DNA of 64,000 bases from Chloranthus sessilifolius. Lineage: Eukaryota; Streptophyta; Magnoliopsida; Chloranthales; Chloranthaceae. The stretch is from contig CM037587.1 in assembly GCA_021018995.1 (NCBI GenBank), positions 70,761,604-70,825,603 of the forward strand. Direction: 5' to 3'. The translations under genes were made by a program, and so were the position numbers. Positions 45,397 through 56,395 of this stretch are shown piece after piece (within the stretch, counting starts at the first letter, position 1; each line of letters starts with the position of its first letter). Below the pieces are notes generated by a model. It was given only the letters and a program-made list of their open reading frames with translations. It was not told the origin of the DNA and made no database searches.

Positions 45397-45566
45397 CTAT
45401 AGTATACATACATACATACAATAATTTACACATCAATTTACACTCTTAATTCACATACAGCTTTTTGTATTGAGAAAAGAATCTATACAATTCTAACGCA
45501 TGCTCCTCTCTATCTAAAATCTTAATGAAATGAAAATTTTCTTTAATTTTTAAAAAAGGGTCTCAC
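45397..45566 (-). other. Candidate spliceosomal intron between Gag zinc fingers and protease of D
   Basis: The minus strand has CAAG/GTGAGACC at the donor and ACTATAG/GTACTC at the acceptor, 170 bases, AT-rich with TAA stops. Joining the flanks keeps the frame: VHDVIQ continues to GTLNIYEKG and YDARVLIDPG, the order expected of Tekay Gag-Pol. If not removed, translation ends five codons later at 45550-45552. It could instead be a random insertion. Confidence 0.5.
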
Positions 45567-45808
45567 CTTGGATGACGTCATGCACCTTCCCTGCTTCCTG
45601 AGCAGTGACTGCATAGGCTCTCCCCTGAACGATCGATTTCCTTGCTTGAATTGGTCGTGGTGCTGCAACTGAAACCGTTTTTCTCCTATCCGTCTCGGGG
45701 CAATCCTTGATTAAGTGGCCCACCTTGCCACATCGGAAACAACCCCTAGTTCCCGATCTACAGTCCACTGTTCTATGAGGCTTGCCACACTTTGCGCAAG
45801 TCTCCCGA
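45567..45808 (-). pseudogene. Gag zinc-finger segment of element D
   Basis: Two zinc knuckles: CAKCGKPHRTVDC (C-x2-C-x3-H-x4-C) and CFRCGKVGHLIKDC (C-x2-C-x4-H-x4-C), then a Ser/Arg/Ala-rich linker ending VHDVIQ at the candidate intron. It binds the element's RNA. Cut from the rest of Gag by the inverted LTR at 45809-48360. Confidence 0.85.
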
Positions 45809-48360
45809 TGTAATAGCCCGAAAAATCACGCAAAACTATGACCTCGGGATCCGTGCCCGATTGGTCACAAGTTTGACCAATCAGGAGATCAAGAGTTAGC
45901 ATAGGATGTGGTGAACGGACGAGATGTGATAGCTTGAGTGATTTCGTGGTGTGTGTTGTAAATATGAAGTCGCATATACCTATTGAGGTGCATGTGCTCA
46001 ACACACAAACTAAGAGAGGGATAAAAGGGTTTAATAACCCTAGATGGGTATTTTGGGTTGTTGAAGGAGAGTAAAGAAGAGAGAGAGAGTAAAAAGAGTG
46101 ATTAATGCAAGGAGTAAAGGCTAGCTGAGGAAGGAAGGATCCAAGTATTAAAGAGGCCGATTCAACGCAAGGGATCCGCTGAAAAAGCTAAAGCTGGAAC
46201 CCTAGCCTTCCAACCCTAGATTTGAAATCAACTTGAGATCTATCCAAGGTAAATTTTTGTAAATAAGATGCATAGATCATAGGGGTTAAGTTGTGGTTAA
46301 ATGTGGGTTAGATCATAGGATAATGGCTTAGAAAAATAGAGGAAAAAGTGTGGAAAAAAGATTGGGAAGAACAGCTCGAAAAGGGCTGAATCTGACAATT
46401 TCGATTAATCGAAATTGGGTTTCGATTAATCGAAATTGGCCAGGAAGTTGAAAGGTCAGAAGACCACGACTTCGATTAATCGAATTGGATTTCGATTAAT
46501 CGAATTTGAATTTCGATTAACCGATTTGAAAATCGATTAAACGTCTGGCAACCTCCAGTGGACCCCAAGGGTTGGAGGAAATGATTTAAGGAAAAATCGA
46601 CTAATCGAAATGGGATTTCGATTAATCGATTTGAGTTTTCGATTAATCGATTTGGGATCGATTAATCGACTTGTGAAATTCAACTGTTCGAACAGTGAGT
46701 TTACTTTGCGAAAAGAAGAATTTCGATTAATCGAAAACAGATTCGATTAATCGAATGACAATTCGACTGTTCGAACTGAGAATGGACTCTGCGAAAAGGA
46801 GAATTTCGATTAATCGAAATTACTTCGATTAATCGATATTGACCTTCGATTAATCGATTTTGGAAATCGATTAATCGAACCAAGTTCGATTAATCGATTC
46901 TGGATTTCGATTAATCGACTGGGATAAATTTTGTTGACTTTAGGTTTGACTTTAAGATTCTTGGAGGATCTTATACCTTCTTTATTGCATCCCTTGTGAT
47001 GTGTTTTACCTGTTGTGTGGTACCATAGGTGGTACGTGTGAGCTAGTGCACGAGGAGCCACGTGGGACCTTGATGCATTGAACAAGTGAAGACTTGAGGT
47101 AGGGAACACCTTGAACATGTACTTTATTTTACAAGAGCATGTATGTAGTGATATAAATTTCAATTCAATTATTTTTATTGCTCAAGAATTGTGAAAAGTG
47201 TGTGTGTGTGACATTCATAAGAGTAAACGAATGAGCCATCCCCAGGGGATGAAGAAGTAAAGAGATAAGAGCATCAGGTGTGATGCAAGTTAATGGATAC
47301 ATCCCAGGGATGTATCCACAGATTAAATCATGTTTGATAGGGCCTAACTGATATAAGATAGCACACTTACACGGTGAATAACTATATGTAAGGCACCGAT
47401 ATTTATGTTATTTGAGGTTCCTTAGATTACCCCACCGACGTGGCGGGATATCCAGCCGACACGGCGGGATATCCGTGGCCGATACGGGAAACCGTAGGCG
47501 GTCGGAGCCTTATCCGTACATAGTAAGCACACCCCAGGGGTGTTGATTGAGACAAGTGAAACCCCGCCACCAAAACACAGGGGAAAGGGGCTTGGGTACT
47601 ATATGGTATTCGGGGAATACATTAAAAGCTGTCTATATAGATGACGATGAAGGGTAGCTCATCGGGCTCGATGCTATATTGCTCGGGGATTACTTAAGTT
47701 GAAAGTTTAAGTTTTGCTTTAGGCCTTTTCAGATTATTCATGAGTAAATGAAAACATAAGAAATCAACAGAAAACGAATGCTTTTAATCGTTTATCAACA
47801 ATGCATAGTTACATCATGCATGGTATATCATAGAATATATGTGAGTTATAACTTATATGTTCGCATGTTTGTTCCCTATTGGGCTAGGATGTAGCTCACC
47901 CTATAGACTATCGTCGCAGTCCATTAGTAGCTTGCCGAGGTTTCAGGGGATGATCCCGTGAGTCGGACTTTTCTTGGCCGGAGGAGTTGGAGCCACCTCG
48001 GAGGACTTCTTCTAGAGGACTCCGTTGTGCTACTTTGAGGAGTTTTGAGTAGAGATTGTACGGCTTGGTATGTCAAGCCTTTATTTTGTGAAAACATGTA
48101 TATGTACAGAGTTTGGATTATTCCTTTGGGGCGAACCATCTGTGATGATTTATATCATCGATGGTTCGGATCGGTTCTCCCTTCATGCAGAGGCATGAGG
48201 GTAGAACTGTCCTTTGAAAAGTATTTCTAATTAGATTTAAATTCCGCAAGTTATTCTTATTTCTATTATGCTTGATATACCAGTGTTCCGTGCATAGTTA
48301 AGGGGCACGGTCAAGATGATCGTGCTGATGGCACGGGTTTGAAGTGCGAAATCCGGTACA
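45809..48360 (+). repeat. Inverted LTR of the D family inside gag of D
   Basis: The plus strand begins TGTAATAGCC and ends near GGTACA, the reverse orientation to the LTRs of D. It is visibly more diverged from both D LTRs than they are from each other, so it comes from another copy. No internal region accompanies it, so it is a solo LTR. I could not find a clear target duplication; the right end is approximate within 10 bases. Confidence 0.85.
46395..46925. repeat. TCGATTAATCGA palindrome array in inverted LTR
   Basis: About 17 exact or near copies of CGATTAATCG, with more sequence variants between them than in the D LTRs. Confidence 0.9.
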
Positions 48361-49515
48361 TCTCACCAGTGCAGAAGAAAGCGATCGAGAACCACAGTGT
48401 GATAGTGGCGATGAACATGGCAGGGCTCTCATAGCGAATAGGTCTCCCCGACGCAAGTAATGGAAACCTCTGTTGGTGTTATTGTTGTTGCGCCGGTCTT
48501 CCGAAACCCCCTTGGAATTGTGGTCTCTGATTTTGGGCCATGAACCTCGGCTTTTTGTTCACCGGTTCGTAGTGCCCCGATCTTCCTTGTTCATTTCCTC
48601 CTCTCTGCTGCTCCCTCTGTCTATATCTATTTGTATTCTCCTCTTCAACTACCAGTGCTTTACTCATGACCTCTTCATAGGTCCTCAGTTGAAATGGAGC
48701 TATGCCTCCCCTAACTTCAGGCTTCAAACCTTACTGAAACCTCTTGGACTTCATCACTTCAGTAGCGACGTAATCCGGAGCAAAACGGGCAAGTCGTAGA
48801 AACTCTACCCCATATTCTCTCACTGTCATTCTCCCTTGCACTAGCTGTAAAAATTGTATCTCAAGCTGGTTCCTCACCACTTCCGGAAAATATTGTTTGT
48901 TGAACTCCTCAACAAACTCCTCCCAAGTCCAAGGCAACTCTGGGGTCTCCTGAGCCCGGGTCCGTATCACGGACTTCCACCAAGGCCCAGCCTCCCCATC
49001 CAACATGTAAGCTGCCCATCTCACACTCTCATCTTCCGTGCATGTCAGCACGCTAAAGACTTTTTCCATCTCCATTAACCAATTCTCAGCGGCCATTGTG
49101 TCTGCCTGCCCAGAAAATGAAGGAGGTCTCATCCTCCTAAACTCTGTAAAAGATGAGGGCACCGGCAACGCAGGTCCTACAGGTGGTGTAGGTGGCTAAT
49201 CGTTTTCGACGATGAGTCGCAAAGGATGCACTGTTGTGCCATGGCAGCTGCCATAGTCTCCATAGTGTGCATCATCCTTTGTCGCTCTTCTCTGTCTTCT
49301 TGTCTTTCTCTCAATCTTTCTTGTTCTCTTAGATCTTGATCCTGACGATCTCGATCCTCTTCGTCATGTTGTCTACTACTACTACCCCCTGGGGCCTCAG
49401 TACCTCCTAAAGGCACTCTATTAGTAGGAGAGATGTAACCATCTCCACTACGTAGATTCCTCTGCTGGCCTCCCCTTGGTCGGCCTCTTCCCCTAGATGA
49501 CATTTGCGGCTGCAC
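48361..49515 (-). pseudogene. Gag (capsid part) of element D
   Basis: Starts at the ATG 49515 or shortly inside (MSSRGRGRPRGG). The N-terminal third is charged (RDRQDQDLREQERLRERQED). The capsid-like core is in 48731-49168: MRPPSFSGQADTMAAENWLM, then LPWTWEEFVEEFNKQYFPEV and GRMTVREYGVEFLRLARFAP, all classic retrotransposon Gag. The C-terminal part 48479-48727 is Gln/Arg-rich. Frame changes lie near 49170 and 48729. The zinc fingers follow after the inverted LTR. Confidence 0.88.
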
Positions 49516-49587
49516 TTGAAACTAAAGTTTAGATTGAAGCCCTATGTTCTGAAAGAACCCTTGTCGAATTGCTAAAAGAAAATAGCT
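49516..49587 (-). other. Short leader of element D
   Basis: Between 5' LTR and gag start. A degenerate GCTC-GATA piece next to the LTR may be what is left of a tRNA-iMet primer site; the match is too poor to call. Confidence 0.4.
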
Positions 49588-52214
49588 CGATATAATCAGA
49601 TGGCATTCCGCACCCAAACCCGCATTATCAAAGCGATCATCTTGACTGCATTAGCTAAGCATTGTAATAAAATAATAAACGAAATTGCAGAATTTGAATC
49701 TATATTAATTAACTCTCCAAAAGACAGTTCTACCCTCATGCCTCTACATGAATGGAGAACCGATCCGAACCATCGATGATAGCACTCATCACGGATGGTT
49801 CGCCCCAAAAGAATAATCCCATCTATATATGTATACATGGTTTAAACAGAATCAAGGCTTGACATACCAAGCCGTACAAAAACTCTCTCCAAAATTCCTC
49901 AAAGTGGCACTGTGAGTCCTCTAGAAGAAGTCCTCTGAGGTGGCTCCAACTCTTCACCCCGCAAGGTCCGACTACGGGATCGTCCTCAAGCCTCGGCAAT
50001 GCTAGTAGTGGACCTGCGACGTATAGTCTATAGGGTGAGCTACATCCTAGCTCAATAGGGAACAAACACGGTTGAACATATAAATTATAACTCACATATA
50101 TTCCATGATATGCCATGCATGATGTATCTATGCAGTCATTGATGAAACAGTTAAAAAGCATTTCGTTTTACTGTTGATTACTTATGTTTTCATTTACTCA
50201 TGAATGATGCTGAAAAGGCCTAAAGCAAAACTTAAACTTTCAACTTAAGTAATCCCCGAGCAATATAGCATCGAGCCCCGATGAGATACCCATCATCGTC
50301 ATCTATATAGACAGTTTTAACCGTATTCCCTGGGAATACAAATAGTACCCAAGCCCCTTTCCCCTGGGGATTGGTGGCGGGGTTTCACTTGTCTCAATCA
50401 ACACCCCTGGGGTGTGCTTACTATGTACGGATAAGCCTCCGCACTGGCCTACGGTTTCGCCGCCGTATCGGTCACGGATATCCTGCCGTGTCAGTCGTGG
50501 ATATCCCGCCATGTCGGTGGGGTACCCTATTAAACCTCAAATAACAAAAATATCGGTGCCTTACATATAGTTATTCACCGTGTAAATGTGCTATCTTATA
50601 TCAGTTAGGCCCTATCAAACACGATTCAATCCTTGGATACATCCCTGGGATGTATCCATTTACTTGCATCACACCTGATGCTCTTATCTCTTTACTTCTT
50701 CATCCCCTGGGGATGGCTCATTTTGTTTACTCTTATGAATGTCACACACACACCTTTCACAAATTCTTAAGAAATAATAATTGAATTGAATTCTATATCA
50801 CTACATACATGCTCTTGTAAAATAAGGTACATGTTCAAGGTGTTCCCTACCTCAAGTCTTCATTTGATCAATGCATCAAGGTCCCACATGGCTCCTTGTG
50901 CACTAGTCCACACGTACCACCTATGGTACCACATAACAAGTGAAACACATCACAAAGGATGCAATAAAGAAGGTATAAGACCCTCCAAGAATCTTAAAGT
51001 CAAACCCAAAAGTCAACATAATCTATCTCAGTCGATTAATCGAATTCCAAAATCGATTAATCGAATCTGATTCGATTAATCGATTTCCAAAATCGATTAA
51101 TTGAAGGTCAATATCGATTAATCGAAGTAATTTCGATTAATCGAAATTCTCCTTTTCGCAAAGTCGATCCTCAATTCGAACAGTCGAGTTTTCATTCGAT
51201 TAATCGAATCCAATTTCAATTAATCGAAATTCTTCTTTTCGCAAAGTCGACCCACAGTTCGAACAGTCGAGTTTTCATTCGATTAATCGAATCCAATTTC
51301 GATTAATCGAAATTCTTCTTTTCGCAAAGTCGACTCTCAGTTTGAACAGTCGAGTTTCACAAGTTGATTAATCGATCCCAAATCGACATCGAAAACTAAA
51401 ATCGATTAATCGAAATCCCATTTCGATTAGTCGATTTTTCCTTAAGTCATTTCCTCCAACCCCTGGGGTCCACTGGAGGTTCCCAGTTGATTAATCGATC
51501 CCCAAATCGATTAATCGAAATCCAAAGTCGATTAATCGAAATCAAATTTGATTAATCGAAATCGGGGTCCTCTGACCTTTCAACTTCCTGGCCAATTTCG
51601 ATTAATCGAAACCCAATTTCGATTAATCGAAATTGTCAGATTCATTTCTTTCGAAATGTTTCTTCCCAATCTTCTGCCATACTTTTTCCTCTATTTTTCT
51701 AAGCCATTATCCTATGATTTAACCCACATTCAATCACAACTTAACCCCTATAATCTATGCATTTTATTTACAAAAATTTTACCTTGAATAGATCTCAAGT
51801 TGATTTCAATCAAATAGTTGGAAGGCTAGGGTTTCCAACTTTTGCTCTAACAGATCCGCGTTGAATCCGTCTTTTATCTCTTGAATCCCCCCTCCAATCA
51901 GTTGCAATAACTCCTCTCTTACTTCTCTCTCTTTCTCTCTCTTCTTTACTCTCCTTCAACAACCAAAAATACACATCTAGGGTTATTAAACCCTTCTTAT
52001 CTATCTCTCTCTTTGTGTGTTGAGCACATACACCGCAGTAGGTGTAAGTGACTTCTCATTTACATCACACACACTACATAATCACTCAAACTATCACATC
52101 TCGTCCGTTCATCACATTCTATGCTAACTCATGATCTCCTGATTGGTCAAACTTGTGACCAATCGGGCACGGATCCCAAGGACATAGTTTAGCGTGATTT
52201 TTCAGGCTATTACA
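49588..52214 (-). repeat. 5' LTR of element D
   Basis: Matches 36443-39096 with few differences. The inner end is diverged over the first 40 bases, and a cluster of small 1-5 base losses lies at 49935-50010. The palindrome array is at 51031-51633. The outer end GGCTATTACA meets RT coding of element C. Confidence 0.9.
51031..51633. repeat. TCGATTAATCGA palindrome array in 5' LTR of D
   Basis: About 16 exact copies of CGATTAATCG, in the same order as in the 3' LTR, with several single-base changes that break individual palindromes (for example ATTAATTGA and TTCAATTAATCGA). Confidence 0.93.
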
Positions 52215-53080
52215 TGACCCCTCCTTTAAGTAGTCTGTAGAAAGGGTCGCATCTGTCTGAGTGCTGAGAGATGAATATCCTAATGAATTGTAGTCTTCCT
52301 ATCAAGCCTCGTAATTCTTTGATGTTGCTAGGAGGTGGCATCTCGAAAATGGCTCTGAGCTTTACCAGATCGACTTCAATTCCTCGCTTGCTAACTTGAA
52401 TCCCAGTACTTTTCAGGAAGTTACTCCGAACACGCATTTCTTTGGATTCATCTTTAGTTAATACTTTTATGATCTCTGTAACACCAATCGTAATGCTTCA
52501 GCATGTCCTGCCCGAGTCTGGGAATTCACCAATATGTGTCGACGTAGACTTCCATGCACTTGTGCATCATGTCGTGAAAGATGGCCATCATGGCGCTTTG
52601 ATATGTGGCTCCAACGTTCTTGAGCCCAAAAGGCATGACGACGTAACAATATGTTCTTCCTCGCGTAGTGAAGGAAGTCTTCTCTTGGCTGGATTCTACT
52701 AGTTTGATATGATTGTATCTTGAGAAACCATCCATAAAGGATAACATCTCATGTCTGACAGTATTGTTGACCAGAGTGTCGATGTGAGCGAGCGGGAAGT
52801 CATCTTTTAGGCATGCTTGGTTGAGGTTCCGAAAGTTGATACACACCCTTACTCTACTGTCTTTCTTAGCGATTGGTACTATATTTGCAACCCATTCGGG
52901 GTAGAGGACAACTCATATGAATTTAGCTTTATGTAGCTTGTCAACTTCCTCTTTAACTTATAGCACTATTTTCGGGTGCATTCTTCGAAGTTTCTGCTTG
53001 ACGGGTTTTGCATCAGGCTCTAAGACCAAGCGATGTTCTACTAAGCTCGGGTCCAAGCCAGACATATCTTCGTAGGATTA
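52215..53080 (-). pseudogene. Reverse transcriptase of element C
   Basis: Reads CINFRNLNQACLKDDFPLAH, then FMDGFSRYNHIKLVESSQ and MPFGLKNVGATYQSAMMAIF. The catalytic box is damaged: after EVYVD the frame is lost (EVYVDTYW). It goes on with RGIEVDLVKLRAIFEMPPPS and ends at FYRLLKGGV, where element D is inserted. More stops lie upstream near 52910. Confidence 0.85.
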
Positions 53081-53929
53081 CCCGAAGGAGCTGAGGTGAT
53101 CTTGGAGGACTTGGATAATCTATTATCGCTCCTTGGAGCTGAGTGTTGGGCTGATTAGCAGCTTCTTAGGCTTCTCTTTGGTGCTAAAATTGATTTCTTT
53201 AGTAGGTTCTACGACAGCTTGGGTTTGCTCATTGAAGCGTTTGATGACCTGTTGGAAGTCATGTGTCTCCTTGGCGACTGGTGCTCCTTCTTCATCATCT
53301 GTGAATTTATACACTGTAAAATAACTATACTGGGGGGTTAGTTTTGAGGGAGGTAACCCTTCATCGGCATAATTTATGACCGTGACATCTTTAGTCAGGT
53401 ATAGGTCTAGACTATTCATCCTTCTCTTGAAGTTGTGGACTATCTCATCGGGTATGATTACGGGCTTGTTACTTCGTCAGGATGCTTGTTGCCTTCGTGA
53501 GGAAGAGGCACTAGGGTCACTTCGAATCGAGTCAAGGCAGGGTTCTTAAAGGTTGAGGGTGGGACGATGACCATGTGTGATCATGTTGGTTACTCCTTCC
53601 TTGATTCCGTTGAGATGATCACTACTCGTAGCCTTAGGAGAAAGGTCACCTTGTTGGTCGCTGAATGGGTCTGGGATGAAGGGCTCCCTTCCTTTTCTGT
53701 GGTCTTCTAGTTTTTTGAGATTTTCTATTTTAAAATTTTTATGGGTTTTAGGATTTTCTAATTTTTTGGTTTTTGATAAGAGATATGGTACAAGATCAGT
53801 TGCTAAAGAGGAACCGACGGAGAGGCTTCTCCTAGTTGGGGAAGTTGGATGGTTGCTAGAGTCGTCCATGCGAGTCTTCGGATGACGTGGACCCGTTCAA
53901 AATTTGGCTTTTTTTTTTTAGAGTACTCG
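53081..53929 (-). pseudogene. Linker upstream of RT in element C
   Basis: Fragments at 53123-53419 (MNSLDLYLTKDVTVINYADE, then VIKRFNEQTQAVVEPTKE) and 53546-53869 (YLLSKTKKLENPKTHKNF, Lys/Asn-rich). Both match the same region of element B. A run of nine or more A on the coding strand lies at about 53912, equivalent to the A-run at 28942-28958. Confidence 0.65.
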
Positions 53930-55140
53930 TCCGAGGTGATCCTCCTGATGAGTGAGGATGACGATAGTCCCACTGATGTGCCTTCTTCTTCTATCGTATG
54001 AACTATTTCAATCTTGAAAAGGGTGGAGAGGCAATAGTCGTCTAAGCTCTCATTTCAGAATCGGACTGAAGAGGTTCTCACTGCTGAGGTTGTTCAAGAC
54101 ATTCTTCTGCACCGATGAGTTCTTGGCTTTGTACTTCATGATATGCTAGAATGAATATGCACATTCGACATCGAGGTTGGTAGGGTTAGGAGATGCATGG
54201 ATATCCCCAAGGGCATTCCCATCTTGAGAGGATTGATTCGGCATTTGGGTTGCTGTCAAAGTTTGAATCTTCGCGTCGGAATTCATCCTCCTCTTCAAAT
54301 AACCTTTGGAGGTCCTCACCTAGATGTTCTTCCATCTCAAGGGCGGGGAGATCCAACCAGTAGTCCTCATCATCGCTCGACAGCGGTTGCCATTCCTCTA
54401 GTGAGTTTCAGAATATCTGAAGTTATGGTGAGTCTGGAGACTAGAGAGCGTCGAGCTCTAGTTCTTCTTGGAATTCTATAAGGCAACGTGATGATTTCCT
54501 GTCCTTGTTGTCCGTCGTATCTCGCGTAAGATAACTCTTTCGCACCGCGTTAAGACGAATGCGCACAGGTTGCAATAGGCTAATTCTGGGTAAGGGAAGC
54601 GGCGTGGACACCGCCAATTATCCAGTAAGGATTGATGATCAAGTTCATCATCAAAGTATTTTTCTTTACTTTGGGAGTTGTTGACCTCCTCGAGGAGCCT
54701 CAGCCACTCTGCTCTTAAGTGATCTCCAAGTTCTATTTCTGTATGGCTAGTCCAGTAGTCTTCTTTTTCACTCGACATTAAGAGCCAGTCCACTCTTCCT
54801 AGTTCATGAGACTGGGGTGTCCTTGTCTTTGGTTTTTCTTCATCTGCTAATGCGACGATGTGGAAGTCCTCCTTGTCGGTCGACTCCCAATCTTTTATGT
54901 GCGGCTCGAATTTTGGTGGTTTTCTTCTCTTGGTAGTGCAGGGTTCCTCAGTGTCGAAGAGCGGTCCTACACCTTCAAGCATCTTCTCGACGTCATCAAC
55001 ATTTTGGTTTAAGCTTGTCAGGTTCATGAAGGCTTTGACGATCTGCTCAACTTTTGTTGCCTGTGGTTCGGTGAGGGATGTTTCCTTTCTTCTCGACACG
55101 TCGGCCTTTTCGGTGGTTCGGTAAGTGAAATGGTCATAGA
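53930..55140 (-). pseudogene. Cysteine-module and acidic region of element C
   Basis: Two copies of the W-x-C-P module: one near 54155-54225 reading WECPWGYPCIS, stop, PYQPRCRMC, and one near 54535-54615 reading LDNWRCPRRFPYPELAYCNLC. The frame 54476-55165 also has VEQIVKAFMNLTSLNQNVDD and the acidic DTEEPCTTKRRKPPKFEPH. The G-patch tail SPKWSLYDHFTYRTTEKAD begins this frame and matches element B. I do not know the function of the region. Confidence 0.6.
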
Positions 55141-55148
55141 GTGACCAT

Positions 55149-55523
55149 TTAGGCGAGGTCGGCATGTTTACCGTCTGACTGGTAACCCAATCCTGTGTGC
55201 TTACAGACTTTCTTTGGGACGAGTGGCCCTATTCGTCCTTGTCGATTCTTGCCAAGCCCTGTATGTGGGATGTATCCGAGCTGATACATGAGGTCCCATC
55301 CCTTTGTTGCGATAGGATTTATATCATACAGCTGGGTGATGTCAGGTCTAGCTACTCTCATTGTTAATCTTGATTGATGTGGGGGCGAGCTAGGGTGAGT
55401 GACTTCTGCTATTGCGGTATCGTCAGGAGATTGTTCCTTCCTAATGTGGTTGGTAGATAGGACGGAGTTGTGAGCCATTGGAATACTTACTGCGTAATCA
55501 GTATCTACTTCTTTAAGGGTCAC
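55149..55523 (-). pseudogene. G-patch domain of element C
   Basis: Reads KGWDLMYQLGYIPHTGLGKN, then RQGRIGPLVP and HTGLGYQSDG, very close to element B. A frameshift at about 55150-55165 separates it from the conserved tail. Upstream is VDTDYAVSIPMAHNSVLSTN, also shared with B. Confidence 0.75.
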
Positions 55524-55627
55524 ATCGGCGTATATCCTGATAATAGAGTCTTCGTGGGGGAATTTGATGCATTGATGATATATAGATGCCCCAACTTTTA
55601 TGGATTCTAGCCATTTCCTTTATAGGA

Positions 55628-56395
55628 TTAGATTGTAGGTACTAGATGAGTCCGAAACATAGAATGTAATGCCTTTAGTGATCGGTTCAAGCAGACTTGC
55701 GACTTGATGGTTCCCTTAACAAAACGTCGGGACCCGTCATACGCGATGAGGGATAAAGAGGAGGGTTTTATGTCCTGTTCCATATATTCTAGTGTCTTGA
55801 GTGTGGTTATGGGACATATATTAAGTCCCGCTCCTGTGTCAACCAATGCATGCAGTACCGAGAAGCCTCTAATCATAACGGTCAGGTATATTGGGGAGGA
55901 GCTCCCATATAACGATTCCTTAGGCATATCAGCCTCAATGAAAGTGAGCGCCGGAGGTTGTGTCATGACCGAAGTGATTTCTTGTAGCTCATCCAAGGTA
56001 GTACCCTCGTTTACATGCATCTCATCTAGTGTCTCTATCAATAATCTGTGGTGTTCTGACGACTTCTTGATGAGCTCAAGGATTGATATCTGCGCTGGTA
56101 TTTTTTCGAGGTGTCGCAGAGGATTGTATTCCTGGCCTGCCTCTAAAATTGGCTCTTTGCTGGGGCGGTGAGCTCTGCTAACATTCAGTTGAGGCGGTGG
56201 AGGCCTTGGTCCTGGAATCTGAGGTGGTGGGACCATATGAGGAGGTGGAGGTAGGTTTACTACTTGTTTCCTTGCAATCCTTTCTGACGTCGGAGCACCG
56301 TTGTTTTGCTTTTCCCGGGGGAATAGCAGTGGTGGGTAATGAGTTCTAGATTTGAGGATCGGGCATGTTGGCTGGGGTGTTGACGAACTTGCCAT
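55628..56395 (-). pseudogene. Protease with Pro-rich N-terminal part of element C
   Basis: A 255-codon frame. N-terminal half is Pro-rich (LPPPPHMVPPPQIPGPRP); then comes a conserved helical stretch (EKIPAQISILELIKKSSEHH) and the protease with HALVDTGAGLNICPITTLK and SLSLIAYDGSRRFVKGTI. The C-terminal end is lost by a frame change near 55690. The catalytic Asp-Thr-Gly is intact. Confidence 0.85.

Larger units (their letters stand above)
36443..52214 (-). mobile_element. Element D: Tekay/Del-like chromovirus with extra ORF
   Basis: Minus-strand order is 5' LTR (49588-52214), gag (interrupted by an inverted LTR), zinc fingers, candidate intron, protease, RT, RNase H, integrase with chromodomain-like tail, palindrome array, extra ORF, polypurine tract, 3' LTR (36443-39096). 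RT motifs such as [20 protein letters not shown] are typical of the Tekay/Del clade. It is inserted in the RT/RNase H region of C; flanks CAACC (left) and TGACC (right) may be a diverged 5-base target duplication. The two LTRs look nearly identical, so insertion seems fairly recent. Confidence 0.9.

Noticed and set aside
37915..51633. CRISPR-like look of the regularly spaced TCGATTAATCGA repeats
   Set aside because: The repeats are only 12 bases, spacing is irregular, and they lie in LTRs of a plant retrotransposon.
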